Assembly: GCA_037576215.1 (NCBI GenBank)
Contig: JBANDB010000007.1
Span: forward strand, 713,001-777,000
Source: Armillaria gallica
Taxonomy: Eukaryota > Basidiomycota > Agaricomycetes > Agaricales > Physalacriaceae
Direction: 5' to 3'
Length of the DNA stretch: 64,000 nt
In this document: one piece after another, positions 10,962-23,112 of the stretch
Layout of the letters: every line of letters begins with the position of its first letter
Position numbering within the stretch: the first letter of the stretch is position 1
The notes under the pieces: model-generated
What the model was told of the DNA's origin: nothing
What the model saw: the letters and a program-made list of their open reading frames with translations, nothing else
Database searches by the model: none
Translations under genes and position numbers: made by a program

Positions 10962-13830
10962 TAATATACAATTGACCTATATTGCCTTCAATCTTGAGGA
11001 TTTTCTTGATGAACTCATCTGTAATCTCAAGAAAGCGGTCTTTTGTAATTCGTTCCCATAGCTTGGGCAGATACTGACATGCTAAGTTGTAGCTTAAGTG
11101 GATCCAGCACTGTTTCTGTTGATCCCAGAATGTACCGACCAGGCCACAGTCTGCATAATAGAACCTAGTGTCCAGTCAGTGAGAATATCTATGGTACAAA
11201 TAGCATGCAAGAGTGTACCTTTTGCCAGCATACATATCCACCAGGCCATCTGGTTTGAAGAAGATGTGCCATGCACACTGAAATCCAATGACCCCAGTGA
11301 TGACAAGGTTGGTAAATTTCAGTAAGTGCTCAAATTTGAGCACCTGGAGTTTCAAACAATCACATTTCTATATTACAGTCAATCAAAGAAAAACAATAGC
11401 AATACAGCCTAACGCATGTCTGGAGGATCACCTTCGACTCGATCCAAATATTTCTGGTACTCCTGTTCTTCCACCATGTAAGCACAGCCAGCATTTAAGG
11501 TGTCTTCATGTGGATCATCAGGTTTATTGAGTCTGGGCACATTGAACATGCCATCACAGTCCAGAAAGAGTATGTATTTATGTCTGGAAATAATGTCAGA
11601 GACCCTGAACCACATGAAATTCAAATGGAATACCACATACTTCTCACTCTTGCTGGCGCTCTGGAGAATTTCTAAGTCAATATTCCAGCCTGGCTCTGGA
11701 CACACAGGACAGTGTATGGTGATACAATTCTTCCGGCAATGTTGAATGTACTTGTCTATACTGTGGGCCTGGCCGCTTCTTTGAACCATTTGCAAGTGGC
11801 AGTGGATGTGGCTTGCTTGCATCATGGTACAATATGAGTCCTGGTTCAATTTAAGAGGGTGTTTATATAGGCAGGCATGAGGAATAAGCTTACTGAAACT
11901 TTATATGGCTATCCACTGTTAGTCATTTGCTGTAGACTGGCACAAAAAGATTCTCCTGACTTGGTAGAAGTACAATGATGTATGTCAAATTGTTCCAGGA
12001 CTTCATTGGTGAAAACAGTCTCGGGACGCATCAGAGTGGCCAGGAAAAAACCATGACAAAACAACTGTTTAGCCTCATTGGTTTCTCAGTTGCGACAGAT
12101 GCAAAACATGAAATTCAGATCATGGTAACTGTTGATATCCAAAACAATCATTGACCGAAAAGCTGAGGGGTGTTGGTTTGGACATGCACTTCCAGAGTGC
12201 CCCAGGCAAAGGATGAAACCCAACTCTTTCAAGCTAGTCTTCTCGAAGTACCTTCTGTTCCACTTTTCGATATGATGAAACAGTGAATGGTGATGTACAT
12301 TGACCATGCACTGGGCACAGCATGGTGGATGCAGGTAGCAGCTGATGCATCAATATACAGCTGGGTCCTTGGCGCTGCAGGGACATAGAGTGTTTATGCA
12401 GGAATCATAGTTAGAGGCGATGTAGGTGGTCTGTATATAGCTGAAAAGGGAAAGAAATGGTTTCATCTTTTCGCTAGTGCCCTGGTGGAAGTTAGCAATG
12501 GGGCTGCAACACTATACATGAGAAGTACCTGCAGTTGCTTAGGCCGGTTTGAAGCCTTTTCTTTGTGTACTTCGGTATCGGTCATCTCATTTGTTGGGGA
12601 ATCATTGACGGTCTCTGGAATGGTCAGAGGTACAGTGTCAATGACATCAGCAGGACAGAGCGGACCAGCAGTGCTCTGATAGCCTATGACAGAGGCAGGC
12701 AGACACCTTGATAGCTGGTCAACAGACAGAAGATGTCTCCGAACCATGTCTCTCCAGGTGTAACAAAACAGAGGTGATGAGTATAAAGAAAGATCAAGAA
12801 TGCCACTACGTGGAACACCAAAAAGATGTATCGTAAAAAAATCTTACAAGGGACAGCATGGTTCACAAGTGGCATATGAAACATTGAAGTAAAAACAAAT
12901 AGCAAAAATGGAATTTCAAGCATCGCAGAAATACACAGTAAGGAACAAAAGTAGGTAGTGTTCAATATAGCTCATGAATACAGTCCAAGATGATCTGATG
13001 CAGATGCAAACAGTGTTGTATCACACTTGTTCCGAGCAAAGTTGCTCTAGTAAAACCAGAGTGAAGTAAATCAATGTGCATATCACATCCCTTACACTAT
13101 GAGATGTCATGTCAGTACATCATGAAAATACTGAAGGCCAGATGCACCCGAAGGAACTGCTGTCCTAGCATACTATAAGCATCATGACTTGGAGAGTGTA
13201 CTCTTTCACGGACTCCCAGATTTGTAACTAGCACATACTTCCCACCACAGAAGGAGCATGTGCCAGGCAATTGGCGAAGTGGATACTATTCTTCATTGAG
13301 TGCTTGGAGGTGAATATCTAGCAGTTCATTCATATGCTGCAGTGCTGCTCGAAGTTCATCGATTGGATGGTGATATCGATTGTGGGTGGAGTACGGAGTG
13401 ATTGAGGGTCATATAGGGCCATCCATTGCATTCACCGCTTCACTAGTGGAGGTTGATTGTCAAATGAAAAGGTGAAAATTGGATAGGGAGGTGTGCAACC
13501 TAAGAAAATATGAAGGGAATGCCACCTAGTGGATAATGAACAAAATAGATACAATGTAAATGATGTTAATGAACAATAGTATGGAATAATAACTGGATAT
13601 CATATGTGTTTGTATATTTGTTATCGACAGAAGGTAGCGATCCAATCGTCAAAGTCTTTGGGTGCCATCATATCCACCCCCTTGATAGCAATAGCCTCCT
13701 CCATTAGCATGTAAAACCTTTGGTCCCATAAGCATGGCTTCCACTGTTTCTTCCTGATGACAAATCTCTCAAAGCAACCAACTTTTTCAATTCCTCGGGC
13801 CCCCAGGAGGGTGCGATGAGACTCCAATTT
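10962..13830 (-). pseudogene. KDZ (Kyakuja-Dileera-Zisupton) transposase relic
   Basis: Minus-strand translation shows the agaricomycete KDZ pattern. A CxC2-type cysteine cluster (CISCYLHPPCCAQCMVN) is followed by HHIEKWNRRYFEKTSLKELG and LGHSGSACPNQHP near 12340-12090. The block NEAKQLFCHGFFLATLMRPE follows, then CPVCPEPGWNI, then the first catalytic aspartate region (KYILFLDCDGMF) and LNAGCAYMVEEQEY near 11500. YNLACQYLPKLWERI comes at about 11070, after which the frame reaches the Helitron end at 10961. Stops and frameshifts are frequent. The part above about 12460 (to 13830) is coding-like but not clearly recognised, apart from a CSFCGG motif near 13245. KDZ enzymes are DDE-type DNA transposases common in mushrooms. 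Confidence 0.72.
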
Positions 13831-14016
13831 TAATCCTGCTCCTGCAGTGATTGGTAGAAAGGTATGTATAGAGGCTTCTTCATCCTACAACCAATAAAAG
13901 TTAGCGTCGCCATTAAAAAAGAATGTCGACAAACCTTCAGCCACCAGATAACATGTATCTTTTGCATGCCTATCGGCACCTTGAGCTTCACAGTGACAAG
14001 GCTGGTGATGGGCACC

Positions 14017-14969
14017 TGTGAAACTGAGCATGATCTAGTGTGAACACACACAAAACCTAAGTCAATCCTACAAAACACACACACACACAATCTCCTTAAG
14101 TGCAGAGGGGAGCAAGGATTTTAATTCCACTTGCATGCTGATAGTATCTCAATTTCTCTCAGTGAGCTTGCTAGAACAATACATGCAACAACGTAGTATT
14201 ATCAAGCTAGTCTCAAATTCTCTATCTCTTTGGAGCTTTTTACAAGAGAGCATGGTGAACCATGCAATCCTTGAGGCAAAGGATATTTCAACAGACAAAA
14301 CACACAGATACACAGATCCACAAAATGACGATCAGTGAGTTTGCTAAGTACGACCCACCACAAGATCTAATCTGCATGCAACACCGCCTTTCTCTTAGTG
14401 GCTAAATCTGACTTCCAAACTTGTCACAATGGAGGCCCTTGGCACTCCCACTCAAGTCTTAATTACTCTCAAAACCATCCCCACAAGTCCTCACACACAG
14501 TGCACTCACCCTAACAATGATGCTGCAAGGTCTAACTGTGCACACCTGTCATACTTTATGCAACTGCTAGAACAGCTCAATCTGGCTGATTCCCTTGCAA
14601 CTACTTCTAGACCTACACAGAGGCCGGCACAATACAACTTCTCTTTTTTTTACACTGAATCAGAAAAGGAACAGAGCTCTCTCTCAGATGTAACCAAGTA
14701 AACCTCTCGACAGGCGCAGTGTCACTGCTTCTGAATCTCTTTCTTATCTCAAGTAAACCGAAGTTTGTATCCAAAATTTCTCTCTTATTCAATTTCTCTG
14801 TGAGCTCACTAAACTTGTGTTGTAGCTGAGGCTCGAAGTTACTAACTCATACACAGCACAACAAGTCCAGATCCAAACTGAAACTTTATTATGTTATGTG
14901 GGGGGTAGGTTGCTTGCTTTAATACATGAAAATCTACTCTACTTATACTATGGGAGATTGATTGTTACA
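14017..14969 (-). repeat. LTR-A: ~953-bp LTR, minus orientation
   Basis: Read on the minus strand it starts TGTAACAATC (14969) and ends TTTCACA (14017), that is TG..CA. It carries a TATA-like TATAAGTAG near the start. An inverted, near full-length copy (LTR-C, 20510-21465) shares these ends. It is followed on the minus strand by GGTGCCCATC, at the primer-binding-site position. Non-LTR internal sequence shared with the other copies lies on both sides. A (CA)n tract at 14084-14092 is part of the repeat. Confidence 0.65.
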
Positions 14970-15660
14970 AACAGATTTTTAGTAATTTACTTCTTTTTTG
15001 GCCAGGTATTCCTCATCCGAGTTGGCCCAGCGCTCTAGGCAGCATGCCACTTGTTCCTCTTTTTAGTATCCTCAAAGAGCTAAGCAATGTCGATGTCGCT
15101 TGCCCTAGCAGCAGAGTAGCTTGTGAGCATGCACTCAATAGCTGCTTAATCCTTGATCACCGATCACACTTCATATTTGGCTTTTGGGTCTGCTCTGAAG
15201 GTGACAGCATCATGTTCTAGACTTGGTAACCAAGAAATGCCTCGGCTTTCCAGTCCGCTTGCTATTTCCATCAGCTGAAGCCTGTTTCTAGGCCATGCCT
15301 GGGGTTCTCTTGATTACCCCACATGTGATATCGTTTTTCCGGATCTCCAGAGACCATGCATCATAGATTACAGATGTGTTGTTATCTAAATTAGCCTTGG
15401 CCTGCATACAAGTGCATCCCACTCCAGCTGAGTCCTCTATTGCAAACGGGTGGTTTGGCAATCTAGCTCACCCTTTGGCCTTGTTGCTGTGCATGCCCAT
15501 AAGGTACAGTGTAACAATGAAGTCCTTATGTTTTAATTCCGTTGCTTCTTTTTCTATTATAGAGCTCTCTACCTTGGTGACCTTGCTTCTTTGTGTGCCA
15601 CTTGCACTGTCAGCTTGCTCGCAATGCCTCTGCATTGCTAATGTGTAAGGTATGACATTT
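14970..15660 (-). other. Decayed internal fragment of the LTR-A/B/C retroelement family
   Basis: This stretch recurs at 16381-17430 (same strand) and, inverted, at 18185-18500 and 20120-20509. On the minus strand the best frame includes DAVTFRADPKAKYEV and, further upstream, FIVTLYLMGMHSNKAKG, broken by many stops. Its position just upstream of an LTR makes it the probable 3' end of a retroelement internal region. I could not match it to RNase H or integrase, so the superfamily is left open. Confidence 0.45.
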
Positions 15661-15689
15661 TTGCAAAATTACATCCTTAGACATGCTGC

Positions 15690-16380
15690 AGGCATGACAC
15701 CGGAACACACGGATATGCAGATCCACAAATTGATCAAGTTTGGTCAGTGAGCTTGCTAAGTACGACCCACTGCTAGACCTAATCTGTGCATGCCACCATC
15801 TTTCTCTTAGTTGCTAAACCTGACTCCCAAACTCATCACAATTACAGGCCCTTGGCACTCCCAATCAAGTCACAAATACTCTGAGTAACCGTCCCCGCAA
15901 GTCCTCACACATAGTGCGCTTGCCCTAACAACAGTGCTGCAAGGTCCAACTGCACACACCTGTCACACTTTGTGCAACTGCTAGAACAGCTCAATCTGGC
16001 TGATTCCCTTGCAAACTACTCAAGACCTACACAGAGGCTGGCACAACCCAATTTCTCTTCTTACACTGAACCAGAAAAGGAACAGAGCTTTCTCTCAGAT
16101 TTAATCCAGCAAACTCTCAAGATGGGCACAGTGTTGCTGCCACTGAATATCTTTCTTATCTCAAGTAAACCAAAGTTTTTATTCAAAATGTTTCTCTCAT
16201 TCTATTTCTCTGTGAGCTTGCTAAACTTGTGTTCTAGCTGAGACTCGAAGCTACTAACTCTTATGTGTCGCAACAAGTCCAGATCCAGACTGAAACTTTA
16301 TTACTGTATGTGAGGAGTAGGTATCTTGTTTTACTATGTGTAATTCTACCTACTTATACTATGGGAGATTGATTATTACA
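15690..16380 (-). repeat. LTR-B: truncated third copy of the ~955-bp LTR
   Basis: It matches LTR-A from the TGTAATAATC start (16380) down to about 15690, where the last ~270 bp are missing and the sequence joins a GGTATGACATT..GGCATGACACC stretch also found at 17380-17425. Same orientation as LTR-A. It retains the TATA-like box and the ..CTTGTGTTCTAGCTGAGACTC.. region of the family. Confidence 0.6.
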
Positions 16381-16494
16381 AATGGTCCTTTAGTAAGTTA
16401 AATTCTTTGTTGGCCAATAATTCTTTGTCTGAACTGGCACAATGCTCTTAGCAAAGTGCTGCTTGGTCCTCCTTTTAGTATCCTCAAAGAGCTA

Positions 16495-16802
16495 AGGTAT
16501 GCCTCAAGCGGAACCAAGGACATCATGTGACAAAAGCATTACATTTGCACAAATGACCTATCTACTCCTTCATATGAAAGTAAATGCCAAATCTGGCTCC
16601 AAGCAGTTGTAAAGCATGGTACTTTGCATAAACCCTCAGGCCCATATTTCTCTATTTCAAATTTTGGAGGGACTAAATAGCAAATCCGTACTTTGATGGC
16701 ACAAGCTACTGTGACTGCTAATCACCACTAATGACTCTGAGACACGGGGAGTCACAGATTGTCACATCACATGATGTCCTTGGTTCCGCTTGAGGCATAC
16801 CT
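16495..16802. mobile_element. 308-bp MITE with perfect 36-bp TIRs and TA duplication
   Basis: The element starts AGGTATGCCTCAAGCGGAAC and ends with the exact inverse complement; the first 36 bases match without mismatch. It is flanked by TA on both sides (16493-16494 and 16803-16804). The related internal fragment at 15070-15090 reads gagctaagcaatg without it, which is the empty site. The TA duplication suggests a Tc1/mariner-type transposase in trans. It has no coding capacity. Confidence 0.93.
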
Positions 16803-17430
16803 TAAGCAATGTCGATGTTGCTTGCCCTAGCAGCAGAGTAGCTCACTGACTTGTACTCAATAGCTGCTTAATCCTCGATCACTGATCACACTTCATATTC
16901 GGCTTTCAGTTCTGCTCCAAAGGTGACAGTGTCATATTCTAGACTCAGTAACCAAGGAATGCTTCAGATTTCGAGCCTGCTTGCTATTCCCATCGGCCAA
17001 AGTCTGTTTCTAGGCCATGCCCAGGGTTCTTTTGATCACCCCCATGCAATGATATCTTTTCTCTGGATCTCCAGAGACCATGTGTCATAGATTACAGACA
17101 TGTAGTTATCTAAATTAGTGCCAGCCTGTATACAAGCGCATCCCACTAAAAGTTGAATTTTCTATTGCAGATGGATGTTTGCATAAGTGAGCTCACTCTT
17201 TGGCCTTATTGTTGTGCATGCCCATAAGGTACAGTGCAACAACAAAGTCCTTATGTTTTAATTCCATTGCTTCTTTTTCTATCATAGGGCTTTCAACCTT
17301 GGTGACCTTGCTTCTTTGCATGCCATTTGCACTGTTAGTCTGCTCTCTGTGCTTCTGCTTTGCTAACATGTAAGGTATGTGAATTCGCAAAATTACACCC
17401 TTAGACACACTGTGGGCATGACACCATAGT
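16803..17430 (-). other. Internal retroelement fragment, second copy
   Basis: This is the same sequence as 15080-15660, here longer. The minus-strand frame 17438-17193 (81 codons) reads KVTKVESPMIEKEAMELK and then ALYLMGMHNNKAKE. The family also occurs inverted at 18185-18500. Together with 16381-16494 it would be continuous if the MITE were removed. Function not recognised. Confidence 0.45.
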
Positions 17431-18184
17431 CTTGTCAACTGGGTAAGAACTAAGACACAAAATGCGGCTTCTAACTAGTTTTTATACTACAAATCCAGTT
17501 TTTATAAATAGAATATTCATTGGAGCCTTAGTAAGGCTGTAAGTCCTTGGCTTTGTAATAGCCATAGTAAACATATGGAATCTGTGGTTCTAAAGTAACA
17601 GCAAGTCTTCAATGTTGCTATTTATGGATGAAAACCATGTGGTTTAATTGAGCAATGAGTGGACCATGAGGTGCTGTTTAGCTGCGGATTTCTGAGCTGC
17701 AGTTGCCATGCTGAGGTGTACACTTGGGTCAATGATAATTTGAGATCTTTGCACTGTAACAGCCTTAGTAAACATAGTCTATAGTTGCCATGGCTGTAAT
17801 TATCATAGCTGGAAGGGTATTTGCATCTATCACATCATTTCATTAATGATTGATAAGCACATCAACTAGGTGCTTCTGAGTGATGTGGCAACTCTATTTT
17901 AGGATGATTGTCAATCAATGGTGCCTTGCTGTGATAGGGTACAGTGATTATGATGCACAGCAAGCTGGGAATAATAGCAGAGCATTGAAGGAGTATAGTC
18001 ATCATGGTTTTAGAATTGTATCTGTGTGTGGGTGGCATATACTGTGAAAATCTATGGTATTATTGAGTGTTGGCAGTATTTATGGGGTATGTGGGAATTA
18101 TAATGGTGTTGTTTCAAAGATATTGGGTGATGAATGGGTAAATCCATGAATTCTGAGCATACAGAGTCTGGAGGCTCATCAACA
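17420..18184 (+). repeat. Dispersed ~0.75-kb repeat, copy A
   Basis: From about TCAACTGGGTAAGAACTA to GGAGGCTCATCAACA this stretch is repeated in the same orientation at 35752-36513 with many transitions. It has a TATA-like TTTATAAATAG near its start and no coding potential. It sits exactly between the two inverted arms of the internal retroelement fragment (minus at 16803-17430, plus at 18185-18500). It could be an LTR of another family, but no short target duplication was found. Confidence 0.7.
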
Positions 18185-18500
18185 TATTAGCAATGCAGAA
18201 GCATAGAGAGCAGGCTGATAATGCAAGTGGCACACAAAGGAGCAAGGTCACCAAGGTTGAAAGCTCTACAATAGAAAAAGAAGCAACAGAACTAAACATA
18301 AGGCCTTTGTTGTTGCACTGTACCTTATGGGCATGCATGGCAACAAGGCCAAAGGGTGATCTTGCTTGCAAAACCATCTGTTTGCAGTATAGAATTCAGC
18401 CTTCAGTGGGATGCACTTGTATGCAGGCCAAGACTAATTTAGATAACTACACATCTGTAATCTATGACACTGACATGCTTAAAAAGTGTTCACATGTGTA
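18185..18500 (+). other. Internal retroelement fragment, inverted copy
   Basis: Plus-strand copy of the fragment seen on the minus strand at 15376-15640 and 17120-17350. The frame from 18193 includes KVTKVESSTIEKEATEL and GCTCMQAKTNLDNYTSVIYD. Together with copy A of the dispersed repeat it forms the centre of a large imperfect palindrome from about 14 to 21.5 kb. Confidence 0.45.
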
Positions 18501-20119
18501 ATTTCACGAGATATATCAATACATACATTTTATAAAACCTAGCTACTGAGGCAATGATATATACCTTAGAGCGCGATGTCCTAAGTACAGGCAATAAAGT
18601 ACCTTGAGTGATGTTTGGTGGAGCACATGGCTTAACTGTAGAGTGATACCATAAGGGTCACACTAAGTCTAGTGCCCCAGCACTTGACACTGAGTATGCT
18701 GACAATGCACAGAAGACATGCACTAAGAATAGAACCAGTGAAGCTCAGGAGATAATTGATACTTTGCACAACCTTAATCTATGATGCACAAGGCACTGCC
18801 ATGCCAGGAGCTAGTGCTCTAGACCTCAGAATGTTTAGAATTGAAGTAAGACTGATGTTGCTGACTTCGACTGATGTGTGCAAGGCCTAGACTAGAAGCT
18901 GGTGGTCCTAGAAGACCATGGAAATCACTAGAAAATATTATTACCATAAAGACAAGTTATGTGCTAGGCTACAACTCCAAGGAGATACTAGGCAATGTCA
19001 GTATGTGTGGATAGTGCAGCTAACTGATGTCATGCAACTGAGAGACCAGGATCTGACCCCAAGCAGGAGCTCTGAGTAAGTGCCAAGCAATGGCACAATT
19101 ATGGCAACATGTGTGACATCCAGGAAAGGAAGTTTCACAAGCCAAAAGTTACTATTTAAGGTTGTATTAATTGGTAGAGCACATTGTATATAAATACCAT
19201 AGTATAGTAATAGTGTACAAGTTTCAGACCCCCCTTGTTGAAGTGTGAAAGCCCTCAACTTAGCGCTCTAGCTTTGGGATTAGTTTGTAGCTTCGAGCAA
19301 GAGAATAGACCTTTTATTGATAACATTTGAGTGACTTGAGTAGTGCACAAGGCATAGAAAGCTAATGTGGCACTTGTGTACTGTTTGAGTAATTGGTTGA
19401 TTTGTGCTCTAAACTGAGAATAAGAGATCTGTGTTATTGCAGATGTGCTCTTGAGTTTTGAGATTTTCTTGTGATGTGTGATGCTACAGGTGGCAGAGAT
19501 TCAAACCCTTTGGTCTGGTTAGTGTTCATGCAGAGGCCTTCTTTAATGTGTGGTGCTACAGGCAGCAGAGGTTCAAACCCTTTCACTTGTCAGACAGGGT
19601 TTATTTGGTTATTATGTCTCTGGATTGCATAAGTTCAAACCCTGTGGATCTACAATCAGTTTTGAAAGCTTGAGCGCATGGGTTCAAATCCTGTGGCTTG
19701 AGTGGATGTGCTTTGAAGGGTTTCTGCTTAGAGCACAAGCTTTGAGTCATGTTTAGGGTGTGTTTAGGTTGTTGTAGTCACCTGTGTGTGTCATATGCAA
19801 CTTATTGAGGGTTTTGTGGGTGTGTGACAATATATTGTGTATTGTAGTACACCTTGCCTTGAGGCCCAGTGACATCTGTTGCCTCTCTTGTTATTAAAAG
19901 CCTTTGGACTTAGAGAGATTTAGATACCCTACAAGTGCTATTACTATATGTGTGTATCATATATTCTAAGAGTTTAGTTGTATTGCTTTAATCTGCTTCT
20001 ATCACATAATATCTCCTCAAAAACTTTGAGGGTTTGTGTGTATAGTGTTGGGTGTGAGTGTGATCAGTGTCTTCAATGCTGTTGCATTTCTAGCCTGCAC
20101 ATACAGAGTCTCTTCAATG
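18501..20119. other. AT-rich spacer, no gene; four B-box-like motifs
   Basis: No credible coding region. Between 19498 and 19690 the motif RTTCAAACCCT/TTCAAATCCTGTGG recurs four times at 50-70 base intervals (about 19500, 19572, 19630, 19681). Each resembles a Pol III B box, but no A box or cloverleaf fits around them. Confidence 0.4.
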
Positions 20120-20509
20120 TGTGGTCCCTGGAGATCCAGAGAAACAATATCACATGCAGGGGTAATCAAGAGAATCCCAGGCATGGCCTAGAAACAGGCT
20201 TCAGCCAATGGGAATAGTGAGCAGGCACAAAATCCAAAGCATTTCTTGGTTACTGAGTCTAGAATATGATGCTGTCACCTTTAGAGCAGATCCAAAAGCT
20301 GAATATAAAGCATGATCGATGATCAAGGATTAAGCAGCTATTGAGTCCAAGTCCATGAGCTACTCTGCTGCTAGAGTGAGTGACATTAACATTACTTAGC
20401 TCTTTGAGGATATTAAAATGAGAACCAAACAGCACTCTGCCAAGAGTGTTATGTCAGTTTGGACAAAGGATTATTGGCTGACAAAGAATTAACTTACTAA
20501 AGAACCATT
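20120..20509 (+). other. Internal retroelement fragment upstream of LTR-C
   Basis: Inverse counterpart of 14970-15340. The best plus frame includes ISWLLSLEYDAVTFRADPKA and KSVMSVWTKDYWLTKN, with stops between. It runs directly into LTR-C. Confidence 0.45.
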
Positions 20510-21465
20510 TGTAATAATCAACCACCTATAGTATAAGTAGGGTAGAATTTCATGTATTAAAGCAAGCTACCTACCCCCATGTATAGTAATACAGTCTCAG
20601 TTTGGATCTGGACTGGTTGTGACACATAAGAGTTAGTAACTTCAAGTCTTGGCTAGAACACAAGTTTAGCAAGCTCACAGAGAAATAGAACGAGAGAAAC
20701 ATTTTGGATAAAAACTTCAGTTTACTTGAGATAAAAAAGAGATTTGAAGACAGTGATGCTGTACTCATCTTGAGAGTTTACTGGATTCTATCTGAGAGAG
20801 AGCTCTGTTCCTTTTCTGGTTCAGTGTAAGAGAGATTTTATATTGTGGCGGCCTCTGTGTAGGTCCTGAGTAGTTTTGCAAGGGAATCAGCCAGATTGAG
20901 CTGTTCTAGCAGTTGCACAAAGTGTGACAGATGTGTGCAGTTGGACCTCATAGTACTGTTGTTAGGGCAAGCACACTGTGTGTGAGAACTTGCAGGGATG
21001 GTTTTTGAGAGTATTGTGATTAAACTGGGAGTGCCAAGGGCCTCTATTGTGACAAGTTTGAAAGTCAGGTTTGGCAACTAAGAGAAAGGCAGTGTCACAC
21101 ACAGATTAGATCTAGTGGTGAGTCATACTTAGCGAGCCCACTGACTGAACTTGGTCATTTTGTGGATCTACATATCTGTGTGTTTTGGTTACAGAAATAT
21201 CCTTTGCCTTGAGGGTTGTGTGGTTCACCATGCTCCCTTGTAAAAAGCTTTAGAGAAACAGAGAATTTCAGAACAGCTTGAGAAATATATGTTGTTACAT
21301 ACATCATTCTAGTGAGCTCACTAAGATATATTAAGATATTGTCAGCATGCAGTTGGAATTAAATCCCTTGCTCCCCTTTGCACTTGGGGAGATTGTGTGT
21401 GTGTATGTGTTTAGTAGGATTGAGTGTAGGTTTAGTGTGTTCATGCTGGGCTGTGCTCAGTTACA
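20510..21465 (+). repeat. LTR-C: ~956-bp LTR, plus orientation
   Basis: It starts TGTAATAATC and ends TTACA, followed by TGGGTGCCCATC, a TGG-beginning primer-binding-site candidate. A TATA-like TATAGTATAAG is at about 20527. It is the inverted partner of LTR-A, with matching ends and similar length. As with LTR-A, family internal sequence lies on both sides. Confidence 0.65.
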
Positions 21466-22515
21466 TGGGTGCCCATCACCAGTCTCATCACTGTCACTGC
21501 CATTTGAAAGTTAGCCAAAGAGGCAAAGTACAAAGGAAAAACTGATGAGAATATTCTGGGTATGTCCATGTTTTCATAATTATGTCAACACTGATCATTA
21601 TTTATATCTAGCTCTTCAGATAAAGAGTTAGTGGTCTCCTATCTACTAGCATTTGAGTCACTGGTCGTTGTCAAGGAAGATAGAAAAAAATTATATAAAT
21701 TTATTTGTAAAGTATGCATCAATGACTTGCTTTTTTGTTATACAACTGCTCATAAAATATGCAGTCACTCTAGTATTTCATGCAGCTATAAACAATTTGA
21801 AGATTGAACTGGAAATGTCAATGACAGTTGACCATATCAAGATCTGCTGTCCTTGGGCATCCCCTGGGCAAAAAATGATCACTAACTGTGCTAGTGGTCA
21901 CCACTTTAGTGCTGCCCGATTTCAATATCTCTTGGGCATCTGGTATGTGGCAGCATTGACCTCTTAAGATTGTCTGTGATCTGGAACTAGTTAAAATTTT
22001 TAAGATGCTTTACACCAAAGTCGACATTCTTTCCCCTTCAACAATCTCTTACAATATTCAAGAAATGTATACCATTACAAAAGCACAAGTAGCTGAGTTA
22101 TTACAAGTATGAGCCAATTAAAGGTTGTATACATTCTCTGACTAATACTGTAGGAAATACCAGGTCCATTGCATTTTGGTATAGATGACTAAACATCTCC
22201 AAATATCATCTCATATCTAGGAATTACCATTATATGAGTGGTAAATGGCCATGTGGAGGAGTTCATTCTTAACTACATTTGGTAAGCTGATTTGTGGACC
22301 CACTTAAAAAGCACTAACTACCACTGAAAGGTGCTGAGTGCCTATATAGATGTGATGTGCTACACACACCACACTACACAAAACACTCAGTAATTGTGGT
22401 TTGAAGGGAGGTATGTTATACCAGGTTATGATGCTTTGTACTGTATGATACAAGTTCTGAGTGTAATGAATATGATTTGTATAAGAATATATTGCAGTTT
22501 CCACTCTAAGTTTGA
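21466..22515. other. No recognisable gene
   Basis: The first ~40 bases match the post-LTR sequence of LTR-A (gcccatcaccag..). The rest is AT-rich. A 104-codon frame at 21653-21967 shows no family signature, and its composition gives no reason to call it a gene. Confidence 0.5.
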
Positions 22516-23112
22516 TGTGTCACTGAACACAAACTTAAACTGATACAGAATAACTGCCTGGTGCAGGTTCTGAACTCGTGCTGGCTGCCTAGTGCAGTTT
22601 CAATACTGATACTTTGTGTCTGGTTGCGACTTAAAACACACTGACTGGTTCTGAACTGTTTCTCGGGTCTGACTTTCTGTTTCTAGCTTATACTGCTTGC
22701 TTGCTTTACTATTCTTGCACACATGAAGTGACCAGGTCACTATATTTCTATTCCAGGTGAGTCTATGACTCGAAGCTCTTAACTAATTAAACCTATACTA
22801 TTTGCCTGGTAGCATTCCAGAGGTCAGAAACCTGATTCCCCAATAGATACATGACTTGTATTTATACTATCCTACTGATACACTATTACCAATCCTTTTT
22901 ACTACTGACTAATATGCTTGCTGACCCAGCCTGGTGAGGATAAATGCTCTACCTGGCAGATATTATCTCATCCATGGCTACCAGGTTGATCGATCGTACC
23001 AGATCTCCATCAGGCGATCTGATGACTTCCACTGAAATGCCAGGTGATTACACCATGTGAGGCCCAGCCTGGATGCTTGGTCTACTGAGTAGAATACCTG
23101 ATCTTCTATCCA
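22516..23112 (-). repeat. Possible solo LTR (~597 bp, minus orientation)
   Basis: Read on the minus strand it begins TGGATAGAAG and ends GTGACACA (TG..CA). A TATA-like GTATAAATAC and a GAGCTTCGAGTC motif resemble parts of LTR-A. No coding sequence and no clear 5-bp duplication flank it, so both the call and the ends are tentative. Confidence 0.4.

Noticed and set aside
14084..14095. (CA)n run as an independent microsatellite
   Set aside because: It is a short tract inside the LTR family and present in LTR-C too (about 21394-21410).
15376..15648. 90-codon plus-strand frame with hydrophobic residues
   Set aside because: Antisense to the repeated retroelement fragment, whose minus-strand frame recurs in other copies.
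17433..18184. LTR pair (with 35764-36513) of a single 19-kb element
   Set aside because: The two copies lie in different nested contexts (one inside hAT-2) and lack a shared target duplication or a primer site.
19498..19700. tRNA genes suggested by B-box-like TTCAAACCC motifs
   Set aside because: No A box at the right distance and no acceptor or anticodon stems could be folded.
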